Assembly: GCF_000834015.1 (NCBI RefSeq)
Contig: NZ_JXQI01000064.1
Span: 47,378 to 111,377 of the forward strand
Length of the DNA stretch: 64,000 nt
Direction: 5' to 3'
Source: Prevotella pectinovora
GTDB taxonomy: Bacteria > Bacteroidota > Bacteroidia > Bacteroidales > Bacteroidaceae
Below are positions 52,214 through 61,819 of the stretch, piece after piece; position 1 is the stretch's first letter; every line of letters begins with the position of its first letter. A program made the position numbers and the translations under genes. The notes beneath the pieces were generated by a model, which ran no database searches, was not told where the DNA came from, and worked only from the letters and a program-made list of their open reading frames with translations.

Positions 52214-52720
52214 ATGACAAGACTATATCTCACAAGGCATGGCGAAACCTACGACAACGCCAATAAGATAATGCAGGGACAGACACCGGGCAGACTCAAC
52301 GACCACGGTATAGAACAGGCGAAGGAAGTGGCAAAGAAACTGGCCGAGAAGCATTTCGACGCTTTCGTGTCGAGCGATCTGAAGAGGTCTATAGACACCT
52401 GCCGGATTATCGCCGAACCGCATCATGCGGATGTGCGCACCACTCCACTGCTGAGAGAACGCGACTGGGGAAGCTTCACCGGACGATATATCCCAGACCT
52501 GAAAGACGAAGTGTGGCCTGACGATGTGGAATCTCTCGACACGCTGAAGGCGAGGGCACGGGATTTTCTTGAGTTGATAAAGCGAGAATATCCCGGACAG
52601 ACAGTCCTTGCCGTGGGACATGGAATAATAAACAAGGCTATACAGGCTGTTTATTACAACAAGGAAATGAAGGATGTACAGAAGATGACAAATGCAGAGG
52701 TCAGAGTGTTGGACTTATGA
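52214..52720 (+). CDS. Histidine phosphatase family protein (phosphoglycerate-mutase-like)
   Basis: A 168-residue phosphatase. The phospho-acceptor His9 is in TRLYLTRHGETYDNANKIMQ (Arg-His-Gly-Glu). Arg in VSSDLKRSIDTCRIIAEP, Glu in LLRERDWGSFTGR and the second His in VLAVGHGIINKAI complete the pocket. It is a general phosphatase of this superfamily (perhaps CobC or phosphoserine-phosphatase like), since the length is that of the phosphatases and not of the glycolytic mutase. The ATG follows a double promoter. Confidence 0.9.
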   Translation: MTRLYLTRHGETYDNANKIMQGQTPGRLNDHGIEQAKEVAKKLAEKHFDAFVSSDLKRSIDTCRIIAEPHHADVRTTPLLRERDWGSFTGRYIPDLKDEVWPDDVESLDTLKARARDFLELIKREYPGQTVLAVGHGIINKAIQAVYYNKEMKDVQKMTNAEVRVLDL

Positions 52721-53025
52721 TTTTCTGCAAGCACCTGCCAACACTGCCATTCCAAAACCATGGAATGGTATACTTGAAGTCAAATGCCGTCAAGCGTCAG
52801 ACTTCATTAAACGGGTCTCCTGTTTCAGACACGAAACTGATCGGTATTCTACTTTATGCAGAAGAATACGGAAACCGAGATGCTGATTATAACTAATACT
52901 GATACTATCATAATTGTGGGGATATTTTTTATCGCTACAAAGATAAAAAAATATTCCGAAACCTTATCATGAGGCATCGGAATATTATATCTTTTTTAAC
53001 AATAAGAACACTATTTGCACAAATA
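52721..53025. other. Gene-free stretch with terminators
   Basis: A small stem CCATTCC/GGAATGG (about 52750-52770) lies soon after the phosphatase stop codon, and the two-way terminator described at 52950-52986 ends it. No open frame here is convincing. Confidence 0.4.
52950..52986. terminator. Two-way Rho-independent terminator
   Basis: AATATTCCGA / TCGGAATATT (10 bp) around a 17-nt loop. Read on the minus strand it is followed by TTTTTTTATC, 40 bp after the metallophosphoesterase stop; on the plus strand by ATATCTTTTTT. Confidence 0.8.
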
Positions 53026-54201
53026 TCATTTATGCTTTTTCAGCTCTATGACTACTATCTCGCCAGGACATCCAAGTCTGAATGGGACGAAACCTCCCAC
53101 ACCGCAGCTCACGTTGATGGAACGTCTGCCCTCGGTATATAACCCTCCCCATTCGTCATACTTCAGTGAGGCTGGCGACCAGCCGAAGAACTTCATCTGT
53201 CCGGCATGGGTATGTCCGCTGAGCGTCAGCTGCGAAGTGGAATGCGGTAGTATGTCGGTGCGCCAACTTGTCGGATCATGCTGAAGCATGAGTATGAACG
53301 CACCTTTCTGATTGACGCCATGGAGGGTCTTCTTCAAGTTGCCGAAACTCGGCACTCTCGGACTCTCGCCCTCGAACTCCATTCCAGCCACAACGATAGA
53401 GTCGTTGCCGCGACGTATCACACAGTTGTCGTTGAGCAACAGTTTCCAGCCCATCCTGCGCTGCACATCCTTCATCTCCTGACAGTTATGACGCCGCTCT
53501 GCTTCGGTTGCCTTTACATAATAGGCATAGTCGTGGTTGCCAAGCACTGAGAACACGCCATCTTTCGCTTTGAGGGAAGCGAGGGTCTTCTCGTGTTGAT
53601 AGAGTTCTGAAGGGCGCATATTCTGCAAGTCTCCGGTAAAGGCTATCATGTCTGCCTTCTGACTGTTGATGCTGTCTGCCACGACTTTCAGCATGAAAGC
53701 CCTCTGTCCTGTATATGTACCCACGTGGGCATCGCTGAACTGCACGATACGGTAGCCATCGAAAGCCTCTGGCAGATCTGCCGACTCGAAGGTGACATGG
53801 CGCACCGTCACTTTGTTGAATCCCTTGGTGAAACCATATACGCAAACGACAGCCAAGAAGACCCCTGCCAGAATTCCTGCATAGTTGCCCCAGTTTGTCT
53901 TTGTCTTGTGATAGACGCAATGTCCCCATCCCAGGATGGAGCAGACCGTGAAGACGAACTTCGGCACTGCCCATACTCCGAGGAGCAGGAGATAGAAGTT
54001 GAGACAATCCATGTCTGCCGGAGCGAAATCCGGCTGAACTGCCATCACCACGCTATATGCCACCATCGCCACGCTTTGTGCCGCCCAAGCTGTAATGGCT
54101 GCTATCTTGTTGCGCTTCATGTAGCGAAGGAAATGCAGATATACGTAAACATCGGAAACCAGCAGAAGCAGCAGTATGGGAATCAGTATTTTTACTATCA
54201 T
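53026..54201 (-). CDS. Membrane-anchored metallophosphoesterase (YaeI-like)
   Basis: A 391-residue protein with about four N-terminal membrane segments (LIPILLLLLVSDVYVYLHFL, AAQSVAMVAYSVVMAV, LLLLGVWAVPKFVFTVCSI, YAGILAGVFLAVVCVYGF) and a calcineurin-like phosphoesterase domain from about residue 135. Metal-binding motifs in order: FSDAHVGTY, AFTGDLQNM, SVLGNHDYAYY, LMLQHDPTSW and LTLSGHTHAGQM. The relative YaeI is a lipid-type phosphodiesterase; the substrate here is unknown. It lies 15 bp after pyrC on the same strand. Confidence 0.9.
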   Translation of the reverse strand: MIVKILIPILLLLLVSDVYVYLHFLRYMKRNKIAAITAWAAQSVAMVAYSVVMAVQPDFAPADMDCLNFYLLLLGVWAVPKFVFTVCSILGWGHCVYHKTKTNWGNYAGILAGVFLAVVCVYGFTKGFNKVTVRHVTFESADLPEAFDGYRIVQFSDAHVGTYTGQRAFMLKVVADSINSQKADMIAFTGDLQNMRPSELYQHEKTLASLKAKDGVFSVLGNHDYAYYVKATEAERRHNCQEMKDVQRRMGWKLLLNDNCVIRRGNDSIVVAGMEFEGESPRVPSFGNLKKTLHGVNQKGAFILMLQHDPTSWRTDILPHSTSQLTLSGHTHAGQMKFFGWSPASLKYDEWGGLYTEGRRSINVSCGVGGFVPFRLGCPGEIVVIELKKHK

Positions 54202-54216
54202 TATTCTATTTCGTTA

Positions 54217-55593
54217 TTAGATGGAAGAATGGTCGAACTCCACCTGTTCGCCATGCACCGAATCGTCGAACTTTCCATTATCATATATATGGTGACCGTT
54301 GCAGAAGGTATGCTCCACCTTCCATCCGAAGGTTTTGCCCTCCAACGGACTCCACTTGCACTTGCTCTGTATGTCTTCGCTTGTCAACGTCCATTTCACA
54401 CCTGGACGCACCACCACGATGTCTGCCTTGTAGCCCGGACGCAGGAATCCGCGGTCTTTCACTCCGAAGAGCTTTGCCGGATTGTGGCTCATCAGCTCTG
54501 CCACTCTCTCCACCGTCAGCACACCCTGGTCTACGAGCGAGAGCATCGTGACGAGCGAGAACTGAAGCATCGGCATTCCCGACATGGCATTCTGGCAACC
54601 ACCCTGTTTCTCTTCTATGAGATGTGGAGCATGGTCTGTCCCCACCACAGCGATGCGTCCGTCTGTAAGAGCGGCACGCAGGGCATCGCGGTCGGCGGCG
54701 GTTTTCACTGCCGGATTGCATTTTATCCTTGCTCCAAGAGTCTTGTAGTCGGCATCGGTGAATACAAGATGTGCCACCACAGCCTCTGCCGTAATCTTGG
54801 GGAATCCGTCGCTGCCCGCAGCGGCAAGCACTTCCTTCTCTGAATATTTCTCAAAGAGCTCCAGCTCCTTCTCCGTGGTGAGATGTGCCACATGGAGTCG
54901 CGCTCCGCTCTCCTTAGCCAGTTTCACGGCGAGTTCTGTGGATTGCCAGCATGCCTCAACCGATCTTATCTCCGGATGGTGGCAGATATCGGGGTCTTCG
55001 CCCCATTTCTTCTTTGCCTCAGCCATGTTCCGGTTGATGATGCCGGTGTCTTCACAATGTGTCATTATCGGAAGTTTCACCTTGGTGAATATCTGCCGCA
55101 ACGCCTTCTCACGGTCAACGAGCATGTTTCCCGTTGACGATCCCATGAAGAGTTTCACTCCCGGCACCTTATTTGTATCCACCTTCAGCAGCTGGTCGAT
55201 ATTGTCGTTTGTAGCTCCTATGAAGAAGGAATAGTTCACGTGACTCTTCTGCCGTGCCATATCGAGTTTGTCTTCAAGGTCGGCAAGTGTGGTGGTCTGA
55301 GGTTTGGTGTTAGGCATGTCGAAATATGTCGTCACTCCTCCGTATGCCGCTGCCCTGCTTTCCGTCTGCATGTCTGCCTTGTGTGTCAGTCCGGGGTCAC
55401 GGAAATGCACATGGTCGTCTATCACTCCCGGCAATACGAAACACCCCGTGGCATCTACTGTTTCGTCGTAGTTGTCCCGGGGTGTTTCGCCATTGCTCAG
55501 TATGCTTACTATTCGGTCGTCTTCAATCAGAATGTCTGCCTTGACTGCCATTCCCTCGTTCACGACCGTAGCTCCTGTAATCAATGTATTCAT
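54217..55593 (-). CDS. pyrC: Dihydroorotase
   Basis: A 458-residue zinc amidohydrolase that closes carbamoyl-aspartate to dihydroorotate, step three of pyrimidine synthesis. Motifs: VLPGVIDDHVHFRDPGLTHK (His-x-His, with the Arg-Asp for substrate), AAYGGVTTYFDMPNTKPQTT, LPIMTHCEDTGI, ARLHVAHLTTEKEL and AVVGTDHAPHLIEEKQGG (last metal Asp). It is the longer class I form, 458 residues, usual in Bacteroidota. It is upstream of the metallophosphoesterase gene, with a 77-bp gap behind the DUF4369 gene. Confidence 0.95.
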   Translation of the reverse strand: MNTLITGATVVNEGMAVKADILIEDDRIVSILSNGETPRDNYDETVDATGCFVLPGVIDDHVHFRDPGLTHKADMQTESRAAAYGGVTTYFDMPNTKPQTTTLADLEDKLDMARQKSHVNYSFFIGATNDNIDQLLKVDTNKVPGVKLFMGSSTGNMLVDREKALRQIFTKVKLPIMTHCEDTGIINRNMAEAKKKWGEDPDICHHPEIRSVEACWQSTELAVKLAKESGARLHVAHLTTEKELELFEKYSEKEVLAAAGSDGFPKITAEAVVAHLVFTDADYKTLGARIKCNPAVKTAADRDALRAALTDGRIAVVGTDHAPHLIEEKQGGCQNAMSGMPMLQFSLVTMLSLVDQGVLTVERVAELMSHNPAKLFGVKDRGFLRPGYKADIVVVRPGVKWTLTSEDIQSKCKWSPLEGKTFGWKVEHTFCNGHHIYDNGKFDDSVHGEQVEFDHSSI

Positions 55594-55670
55594 TATTCAA
55601 GTAAGGTATAAATGTTTACGGCCTGTCCTGAAGAATCTTTACCTCTCAGGACCAGCCTTGGCTTATGGGG

Positions 55671-56483
55671 TTATTCAGCAGGCTGTGCCAACTGGTTTGG
55701 CGTCGGTCCGTCCATCGGCTGCTGTGGAGCATCGGTGGGTTGTGGTCCTGCCGCCGGCTGCGGAGCCGGTCCGTCTGGCGTTGCCATGCCGTTCAATATT
55801 TCCTGGTTCTGCTGTGCCTTCTGATAGTAGTCCCTCACGTAGGCATCGTTCTTGAAGTGGTCCGTCGCCTTGCTCATGATGTCTTCTATCCATGGCGAGA
55901 GTTCCGGTATCGGGTATCCCATAGTCATCATGAAGAACACTCCGGGACCGAGCACGTTGTCGAAGTTGTCGCAGATGAATGATGTGATGAGCTTGTCCTC
56001 CTTCTGAGTGATCTGCTGCGCTTCGATTGCGAGTTTCTGGTTTATGGTATTCTCGTCCTCACCGTTCATTATCGCCTGGCTCTGCTTGTGTGCGAGGTCG
56101 TTCATCTGCATCTCGAGCTGGTTGTATTTCTCAATGAATTCAGAGAGTTTGTCGTTGAGCGGCGTGCCGCTCACCTTCTGCGATCCGTTGTCAATCTTCA
56201 CGTTGATGCTTCCTGACTCCAGGACTACAGGCATTATGTTCTCGTCGTCCATAAAGAGTGTCACCATCCTTACGGAGTCGAGTCTTCCATTGAAGCCGAA
56301 CTGTCCGTGAACGACGTCGCAAGAATCGATGTTCTTCAGGTCGCTGTCATGATATTGCTTCAGGTATAGCATCTTGCCGTCGAGCACCGACACGTTGGAT
56401 GTGCCCTTGATATCGTATGTTCCGGCACAAGATGTGAGTATCATTGCTATGGCAACGATGAGAGAGTAAAATATCTTATTCAT
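55671..56483 (-). CDS. DUF4369 lipoprotein
   Basis: A 270-residue lipoprotein. The lipobox IAMILTSC has its Cys at residue 19. The DUF4369 domain, which in Bacteroidota usually precedes a thioredoxin-like (AhpC/TSA) domain, is seen in SVLDGKMLYLKQYHDSDLKN, IDSCDVVHGQFGFNGRLDSV and LFMDDENIMPVVLESGSINV. A helical region (residues about 105-205) and a Pro/Gln/Ala-rich tail (PAPQPAAGPQPTDAPQQPMD) follow; the thioredoxin part is missing. Likely attached to the inner leaflet of the outer membrane. The start at 56483 is chosen for the signal peptide. A TACATTTG promoter box lies at 56512-56505. Confidence 0.85.
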   Translation of the reverse strand: MNKIFYSLIVAIAMILTSCAGTYDIKGTSNVSVLDGKMLYLKQYHDSDLKNIDSCDVVHGQFGFNGRLDSVRMVTLFMDDENIMPVVLESGSINVKIDNGSQKVSGTPLNDKLSEFIEKYNQLEMQMNDLAHKQSQAIMNGEDENTINQKLAIEAQQITQKEDKLITSFICDNFDNVLGPGVFFMMTMGYPIPELSPWIEDIMSKATDHFKNDAYVRDYYQKAQQNQEILNGMATPDGPAPQPAAGPQPTDAPQQPMDGPTPNQLAQPAE

Positions 56484-56504
56484 ATCTGTTTTTGAAATTC
56501 CATA

Positions 56505-56512
56505 CAAATGTA
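56505..56512 (-). promoter_or_regulatory. -7 element TACATTTG of the DUF4369 promoter
   Basis: Minus-strand TACATTTG, 22 bp before the ATG at 56483. No TTG box is clear. Confidence 0.45.
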
Positions 56513-56647
56513 AGTCGTATTACGGATGTATGGAAATATGTTTATTCTATTTAAAACAAGGTTCCCTGTTTTTAGCTTTTTTTAGTCTTTACGACACAGC
56601 ATCCGCATGTTTGTCATTTCCATGTCAACGCTGCAAGTCCAGGTCGT

Positions 56648-57076
56648 TTATGCCTCACGCTGTTTGTTCTTCTGGAGCTCAGATGAGATGCGGTGTGTGG
56701 AATAGAGCTGGAGCACGGCAGCCACGAGCAGAGTCACCACCCAGTTGTTGTGGATGTACTTTACGTATGATGTGTATCCGTTGATTGTCTTTGCAAACAG
56801 AGGGAATACCACGTGATATGCGTTCTCCACCATCAGCAGCGCTGAGATGATGAAGAATGCAGCTCCGGTGAGCATGATTCTTCTCAGTCGGCGCATGGTG
56901 ACGTCGGTGCCTGTGTATTTCTGCATATATTGCATGGCGGCGAACATCAGTGTGCCTGGAGTGAAGATACAGGGTGCCACGGTCTGCTCTCCAAAAACAT
57001 AGAGAGCTGCTCCCACCACCATCAGGCATGCTCCTATGAGCATCATGGCGCTTTGCGTTCTATTCAGCTGTTTCAT
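56648..57076 (-). CDS. Small membrane protein, function unknown
   Basis: A 142-residue protein with four predicted membrane segments: AMMLIGACLMVVGAALYVFG, CIFTPGTLMFAAMQYM, IMLTGAAFFIISALLMVENA and WVVTLLVAAVLQLYS. I do not recognise a named family; similar small proteins sit after divIC in many Bacteroidota. Its start overlaps the end of divIC (57060) by 17 bp in another frame, so the two are translated together. Confidence 0.75.
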   Translation of the reverse strand: MKQLNRTQSAMMLIGACLMVVGAALYVFGEQTVAPCIFTPGTLMFAAMQYMQKYTGTDVTMRRLRRIMLTGAAFFIISALLMVENAYHVVFPLFAKTINGYTSYVKYIHNNWVVTLLVAAVLQLYSTHRISSELQKNKQREA

Positions 57077-57395
57077 TCTTGCTTGTTTCTTGTTTCTCGT
57101 CGTCGCTCAACACGAAGATATCCTCGTCGTCGGCCTTCATCATATAGTTCTCGCGTGCAATCTTGGTGATAGCCCTTGGATTGCGGCGAAGTTCCTTCAG
57201 TTTCTGGTCGTCGCGCTCATACTGACTGTTGTATTCATCGATCTGTTCCTCCAGGTCGCTTATCTGCATGTCATATTTCATGCGGGTCAGGAAACTGTTC
57301 TCGTCGAGCACGGCAACGATGAGCACACCAATTATCGTTGTTATCCAATAAATGTTGTGCGACATAAATCTCCACAGAGGGTTGATGCGACTCAT
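57060..57395 (-). CDS. Septum formation initiator family protein (FtsB/DivIC-like)
   Basis: A 111-residue cell-division protein. A short cytoplasmic start is followed by one membrane segment (NIYWITTIIGVLIVAVLDEN), then a periplasmic coiled coil (YDMQISDLEEQIDEYNSQYE, RDDQKLKELRRNPRAITKIA) and the ARENYMMKADDEDIF block typical of DivIC/FtsB. It would join FtsL/FtsQ at the septum. It is divergent from dnaX and overlaps the next small membrane gene. Confidence 0.88.
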   Translation of the reverse strand: MSRINPLWRFMSHNIYWITTIIGVLIVAVLDENSFLTRMKYDMQISDLEEQIDEYNSQYERDDQKLKELRRNPRAITKIARENYMMKADDEDIFVLSDDEKQETSKNETAE

Positions 57396-57440
57396 TGTCT
57401 TTGTTTTATTTTATAGAATTAGTGTATCATTATTTTCGTG

Positions 57441-57478
57441 CAAAGATAGCTCAATTGAACGAAATTACATTATCTTTG
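57441..57478. promoter_or_regulatory. Divergent promoters of divIC and dnaX
   Basis: Minus-strand TATCTTTG at 57448-57441 for divIC (46 bp before its ATG) and plus-strand TATCTTTG at 57471-57478 for dnaX (32 bp before its ATG). Both match the -7 consensus; the two lie 22 bp apart, so they may compete for polymerase. Confidence 0.7.
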
Positions 57479-57509
57479 CAAGAAAATAAGCGAAATCTTA
57501 TATTTATTT

Positions 57510-59342
57510 ATGGAAGAATACATTGTTTCGGCACGAAAATACCGCCCCATGTCGTTCGACTCCGTCGTGGGACAGTCGGCTCTCACCACCACTCTGAAAA
57601 ATGCGGTGAGAAGCGGAAAGCTCGCCCATGCCTACCTGTTCTGCGGACCGAGGGGCGTGGGTAAGACCACATGCGCCCGCATCTTCGCCAAGGCGATAAA
57701 CTGCCAGCACCCCACTGCCGACGGTGAGGCCTGCAACGAATGCGAGAGCTGCAAGGCGTTCAATGAACAGCGTTCATACAACATCTTTGAGCTCGATGCG
57801 GCAAGCAACAACTCGGTGGAAAACATCAAGGCGCTGATGGACCAGACCCGCATCCCACCCCAGGTGGGACGCTACAAGGTGTTCATCATCGACGAGGTGC
57901 ACATGCTCTCCACACAAGCTTTCAATGCCTTTCTGAAGACTCTCGAAGAACCGCCGGCACACGTCATCTTCATCCTCGCGACAACGGAGAAGCACAAGAT
58001 TCTGCCCACCATCCTGTCGCGCTGCCAGATTTACGACTTCGAGCGCATGACGGTGCCGGGCATCGTGAACCATCTGAAGATGGTGGCTGAGAAGGAGGGG
58101 ATAAAATATGAGGAAGAGGCTCTCAACGTCATAGCCGAAAAGGCTGACGGCGGAATGAGAGACGCCCTCTCGGTGTTCGACCAGGCAGCGAGCTTCTGTC
58201 AGGGCGACATCACTTACGCCAAGGTGATTGAAGACCTCAACGTGCTCGACTCTGACAATTATTTCCGCATCATAGACTTATGTATGGAGAACAAGGCTGC
58301 TGAAGTGATGGTGTTGCTCAACAACGTCATCGCCAGAGGCTTCGACGGTGGCAACATCATCGGCGGACTGGCAAGCCACGTGCGCAACGTGCTGATGGCG
58401 AAGGACACGCAGACATTGCCGCTGCTGCAGACAAGCGAGGCACAGGCTCAGAAATACAAGGAGCAGGCACAGAAATGTCCTACCAAGTTCTTGTATTCGG
58501 CACTGAAGATCCTCAACGAATGCGACATCAACTATCGCCAGAGCAGCAACAAGCGACTGCTCGTGGAGATAACGCTCATCCGCGTGGCACAGATAACACA
58601 GCCCGACGAAGACGGCGTCGCGGGGCGCAGCCCCAAGCGACTGAAAAGCCTGTTCAAGAAACTCATAGCCTCGGCGCAGCGCCACACGGCAGTCCAGCAG
58701 GTGGCTGCCGCTGCGTCGCAAGCACAGCCTGGTGAGAACAAAGCTGTGCAGGGAGTGGCTGTGTCCTCACCAGACAATGCTCCGTCAGCATCTTCACAAG
58801 TCACGGCTACGCCGGGCAACGCTTCTACGGTATCTGCCACACAGCCGGTAACACAGCCTCAACACAGACCGGCACTGAAATTAGGGTCGATAGGAAAGTC
58901 TTTCGGCAATCTTATGAAAGGACCGGAAAAGCCTACTTACGAAATGGAACCGGAGCAGAAGGCTACCACCGGACTGCACGAGACTTTCGACGACGACATG
59001 CTCTTGCAGCAATGGCTGATGATGTGCAACCGTATGCCTCCCAACATGCTGGGCACCTCGAAGCGAATGAAGAACCTCACGCCTGTCATCACGGAGTTCC
59101 CCAAGGTTGAAGTGGTGATAGACAACAAGATGCTGCTGGAGGACGTGCAGAAAATAAAGAACCGCGTTCGTAACACTCTCGTGCAGAAGCTACGCAACGA
59201 CGATATAGAACTGTCGCTGCGTCTGGCTCGTCCTGAGGAGATAAAGCGTATTCTCTCCCCCAAGGAGTTTTACCTGAAGCTCTGCAAAGAGAATGATGCC
59301 GTCGGGAAACTCGGCGAACTGCTCAATCTGGAGTTCGCCTGA
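57510..59342 (+). CDS. dnaX: DNA polymerase III subunit gamma/tau
   Basis: A 610-residue clamp-loader subunit. Walker A is in YLFCGPRGVGKTTCARIFAK (Lys52-Thr53), the zinc module Cys-x8-Cys-x2-Cys-x2-Cys in INCQHPTADGEACNECESCK, the DExx box in FIIDEVHMLSTQAFNAFLKT and the SRC motif in LPTILSRCQIYDFERM. Residues about 365-470 are a low-complexity Ala/Gln/Pro/Ser linker, and the last 130 residues are the conserved Bacteroidota tau-like C-terminal domain. No programmed frameshift signal for a shorter gamma form was looked for in detail. It is convergent with the receptor gene at 59446. Confidence 0.96.
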   Translation: MEEYIVSARKYRPMSFDSVVGQSALTTTLKNAVRSGKLAHAYLFCGPRGVGKTTCARIFAKAINCQHPTADGEACNECESCKAFNEQRSYNIFELDAASNNSVENIKALMDQTRIPPQVGRYKVFIIDEVHMLSTQAFNAFLKTLEEPPAHVIFILATTEKHKILPTILSRCQIYDFERMTVPGIVNHLKMVAEKEGIKYEEEALNVIAEKADGGMRDALSVFDQAASFCQGDITYAKVIEDLNVLDSDNYFRIIDLCMENKAAEVMVLLNNVIARGFDGGNIIGGLASHVRNVLMAKDTQTLPLLQTSEAQAQKYKEQAQKCPTKFLYSALKILNECDINYRQSSNKRLLVEITLIRVAQITQPDEDGVAGRSPKRLKSLFKKLIASAQRHTAVQQVAAAASQAQPGENKAVQGVAVSSPDNAPSASSQVTATPGNASTVSATQPVTQPQHRPALKLGSIGKSFGNLMKGPEKPTYEMEPEQKATTGLHETFDDDMLLQQWLMMCNRMPPNMLGTSKRMKNLTPVITEFPKVEVVIDNKMLLEDVQKIKNRVRNTLVQKLRNDDIELSLRLARPEEIKRILSPKEFYLKLCKENDAVGKLGELLNLEFA

Positions 59343-59445
59343 GCATATCCGGCGCATAGGTTTGAATTAATTCCCGACTGCTATTATACCAGCTGCATTT
59401 ATACCAGCAGGAATTATATCAGACCAAATAATATCACTTTGTCAA

Positions 59446-61425
59446 TCACAGTATACCATTATCCGCATCACTCAGACTTATTCTCTTCTCTGCCGAATTA
59501 TGCTTGCTGCCTCTGCTCAATCGCCAAGACACATTCAGAGACACCTGATTGCCGTTGCCCTTTGAATAGCCTACTGTATGCTTATAGAGATTGCGGTTGA
59601 GCAACTCGTTTTCGTATGCCTTGTAGTTGTTGTTCAAGGGATTCGCCCACGACAACGAGAATTGCCAGTTGCGCCATGTGTATGATGCTTTCAGAACCGA
59701 ATAGGCAGCGTTGTAGCCTTTCGACTCGCCCTCCAGGAAGCGGTTGCCGTTATCTGCATATCCCTGCAAAGTGATGTTGCCGAGGTAAGCCGTGATGCTG
59801 CAAGCATAAAACCACGAGGTGTAGCAATGTGTATAGTCGTTGCCGAAATTGAAGCATCTGGACACACCTCCATTGGCGGCAACCTGTAGTTTTTCGGGCA
59901 ATATCCAATAGCCTCCGTATGCCATGACATTCAATACGTCTATCTCCTTCTGGTTTTTCTGGGTATATATGAATTGGTTGTCATCGGTGCGTTCATAATG
60001 TGCCATATTCGGTTTGAGGCATTGCTTGTAGTAACCTTCTACAAATGTTTGCAAACGGTTTGTGTTATACGAGAACTGCAACCGGTGGTCCATATCGTGT
60101 GATGGCTTCAAGTCGGGATTGCCTGCTGTCCATTCCATACTGTTGGTGCGGACCATAACATCGCTCGTCATGGCGATGCGAGACACTTTGTCTTGCATCT
60201 GACAGGTATAACCCAACTGCATGCTGTTATTGATATCATAAGTCAGCGACACCTTGGGATGGAATGTCTGGAAGTCATATCTATGACCGTTCTGAGTGTA
60301 ATGGATATAGCTTGCTCCTGCTCCCAACGTGTAGCGCAATTTCCGCATCGTCCCCTTGATTTCAGCAAAGGCATACAAGCGGTTGTTGCTCGTCTTGGTC
60401 AAAGAGGAAGCGTCACCGGAATAGTCGTTCTTGATGTGTTTGTAACTATAGTTTCCTCCCGCCGAGAGCGTGAAGGGCTTCAGTCTGTTCTCATAAATTA
60501 TTTCAGCGAGAAGAGAAGACGTCTTGCCATCCACATCATACCGGTATGGATTCCCCTCATCATAATAATTGCTGGTCTGAGTGGAAATATAGGTACCCAC
60601 GGCATTGGCGGTAACTGACTGTCGTGGAGTGATCTGACGGAAGAAGTAGATATCCAATACCGGCGAATAGCTTTTGTCTGCATCCCGGCTCGTGGCTCTA
60701 TATCGGCGGGCGCCGTCTGCTATTTCCTTTATATTATAGTCGTCTGGGGCATCGTTGAACGCTCCGCTCAATGATGCCTGAAAGACAGTGGCTGTTGTGT
60801 CTGCCCAGTTATAGGTCAGTTTCGCATCATGGGCTATGGATTTTCGAAGCGACTCCACATCGTTTCGTTCTATAGTATAGATACTGCCGTCTGTCAAGGT
60901 ATATTCTGCCAGTTGGCTGCTCTTTGCCCCCTTGGATTTATATCCGTTCACATCATACGAAAGAGACCATTCACTCTTGCCCTTGTTCCATTTCCCATAA
61001 ACCATACCATCGCCCTGCAATGTGGTGAGTGCCGTGGTCAGGTCTGTGCCAACAGTATAGCCGCTCTCGGACCTGCGTGTAACGATGTCTATCACATAGG
61101 CTATGCCGTCGCCATAACGTACGCAAGGATTGTTTATGAAGTTTATTTTTGCGATATCCTTGGGATTGAGAGCCAGCATCTCCTGTTTGCCCGCTACGAT
61201 GCCATTGACCCGGAGTTGTACTCCTCCCCTATTGTCGATGGCTGTGACTGTGTGGTTGATGTTGTCGATGCGCAGATTGGCAAGTGTGAGTTTCTCAAGT
61301 ATGCTGTAGCCATTGTTTGACGCCTGCTTCTGGGCATCCGTCGGATAGATAATCATACCGTCTGACTTGTTCACCACCTTGGCTGCCTTCACCGTAACCT
61401 CGCCGAGTGTGATGTTTTTCTCCAA
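59446..61425 (-). CDS. Outer-membrane beta-barrel receptor (TonB-receptor-like), N-terminus missing
   Basis: Only a TTG start (61425) is available: EKNITLGEVTVKAAKVVNKS, with an in-frame TAA two codons upstream (61433-61431). The usual signal peptide and carboxypeptidase-like N-terminal domain are absent. What remains is a plug domain (GGVQLRVNGIVAGKQEMLAL, PKDIAKINFINNPCVRYGDG) and a barrel of repeated amphipathic strands to the C-terminus (about 659 residues). It most resembles the outer-membrane beta-barrel proteins close to TonB receptors. Without a signal peptide it cannot reach the outer membrane, so it is probably a decayed gene that still has a long open frame. Confidence 0.7.
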   Translation of the reverse strand: MEKNITLGEVTVKAAKVVNKSDGMIIYPTDAQKQASNNGYSILEKLTLANLRIDNINHTVTAIDNRGGVQLRVNGIVAGKQEMLALNPKDIAKINFINNPCVRYGDGIAYVIDIVTRRSESGYTVGTDLTTALTTLQGDGMVYGKWNKGKSEWSLSYDVNGYKSKGAKSSQLAEYTLTDGSIYTIERNDVESLRKSIAHDAKLTYNWADTTATVFQASLSGAFNDAPDDYNIKEIADGARRYRATSRDADKSYSPVLDIYFFRQITPRQSVTANAVGTYISTQTSNYYDEGNPYRYDVDGKTSSLLAEIIYENRLKPFTLSAGGNYSYKHIKNDYSGDASSLTKTSNNRLYAFAEIKGTMRKLRYTLGAGASYIHYTQNGHRYDFQTFHPKVSLTYDINNSMQLGYTCQMQDKVSRIAMTSDVMVRTNSMEWTAGNPDLKPSHDMDHRLQFSYNTNRLQTFVEGYYKQCLKPNMAHYERTDDNQFIYTQKNQKEIDVLNVMAYGGYWILPEKLQVAANGGVSRCFNFGNDYTHCYTSWFYACSITAYLGNITLQGYADNGNRFLEGESKGYNAAYSVLKASYTWRNWQFSLSWANPLNNNYKAYENELLNRNLYKHTVGYSKGNGNQVSLNVSWRLSRGSKHNSAEKRISLSDADNGIL

Positions 61426-61819
61426 ATCTTACTGATTGCTCGTAATGTACTGATAATCAATACTAATTGAGATAGCAAAATGACGAAAGAAACAAATTAG
61501 GAACAACAAAATCAAGAAACCCCAAAATGAAAGCATGAGAAAACATAAATTAACACAGAAAACAACGATAATTTTCCGATTTTGTCTTTTGATTGTTCAG
61601 GTCTATGAAATGATATTTATGTCATCTCTGTGTTAGTAGTAACTCGAAAAGCTCCAAAACAACCTTTTTCGCTCGTATTTTATGATTATCAATGAAAGGA
61701 ATAATATTGCGAAATACTCAATTATATGCATATCCCGCAAACATTTTGAGAATATTGTACCTTTCTCTGAAATTATTTTCGTACTTTTGAAAGCGTATTT
61801 ACTTATTTTATAATAATGT
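61426..61819. other. Gene-free stretch between the receptor and the XRE gene
   Basis: No credible gene. Just before the receptor frame the minus strand reads ...SISIDYQYITSNQ and a stop, not recognisable as part of a receptor. A TACTTTTG box at 61792-61799 could be the -7 element of the XRE-AlbA_2 unit, 21 bp before its ATG. Confidence 0.4.
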
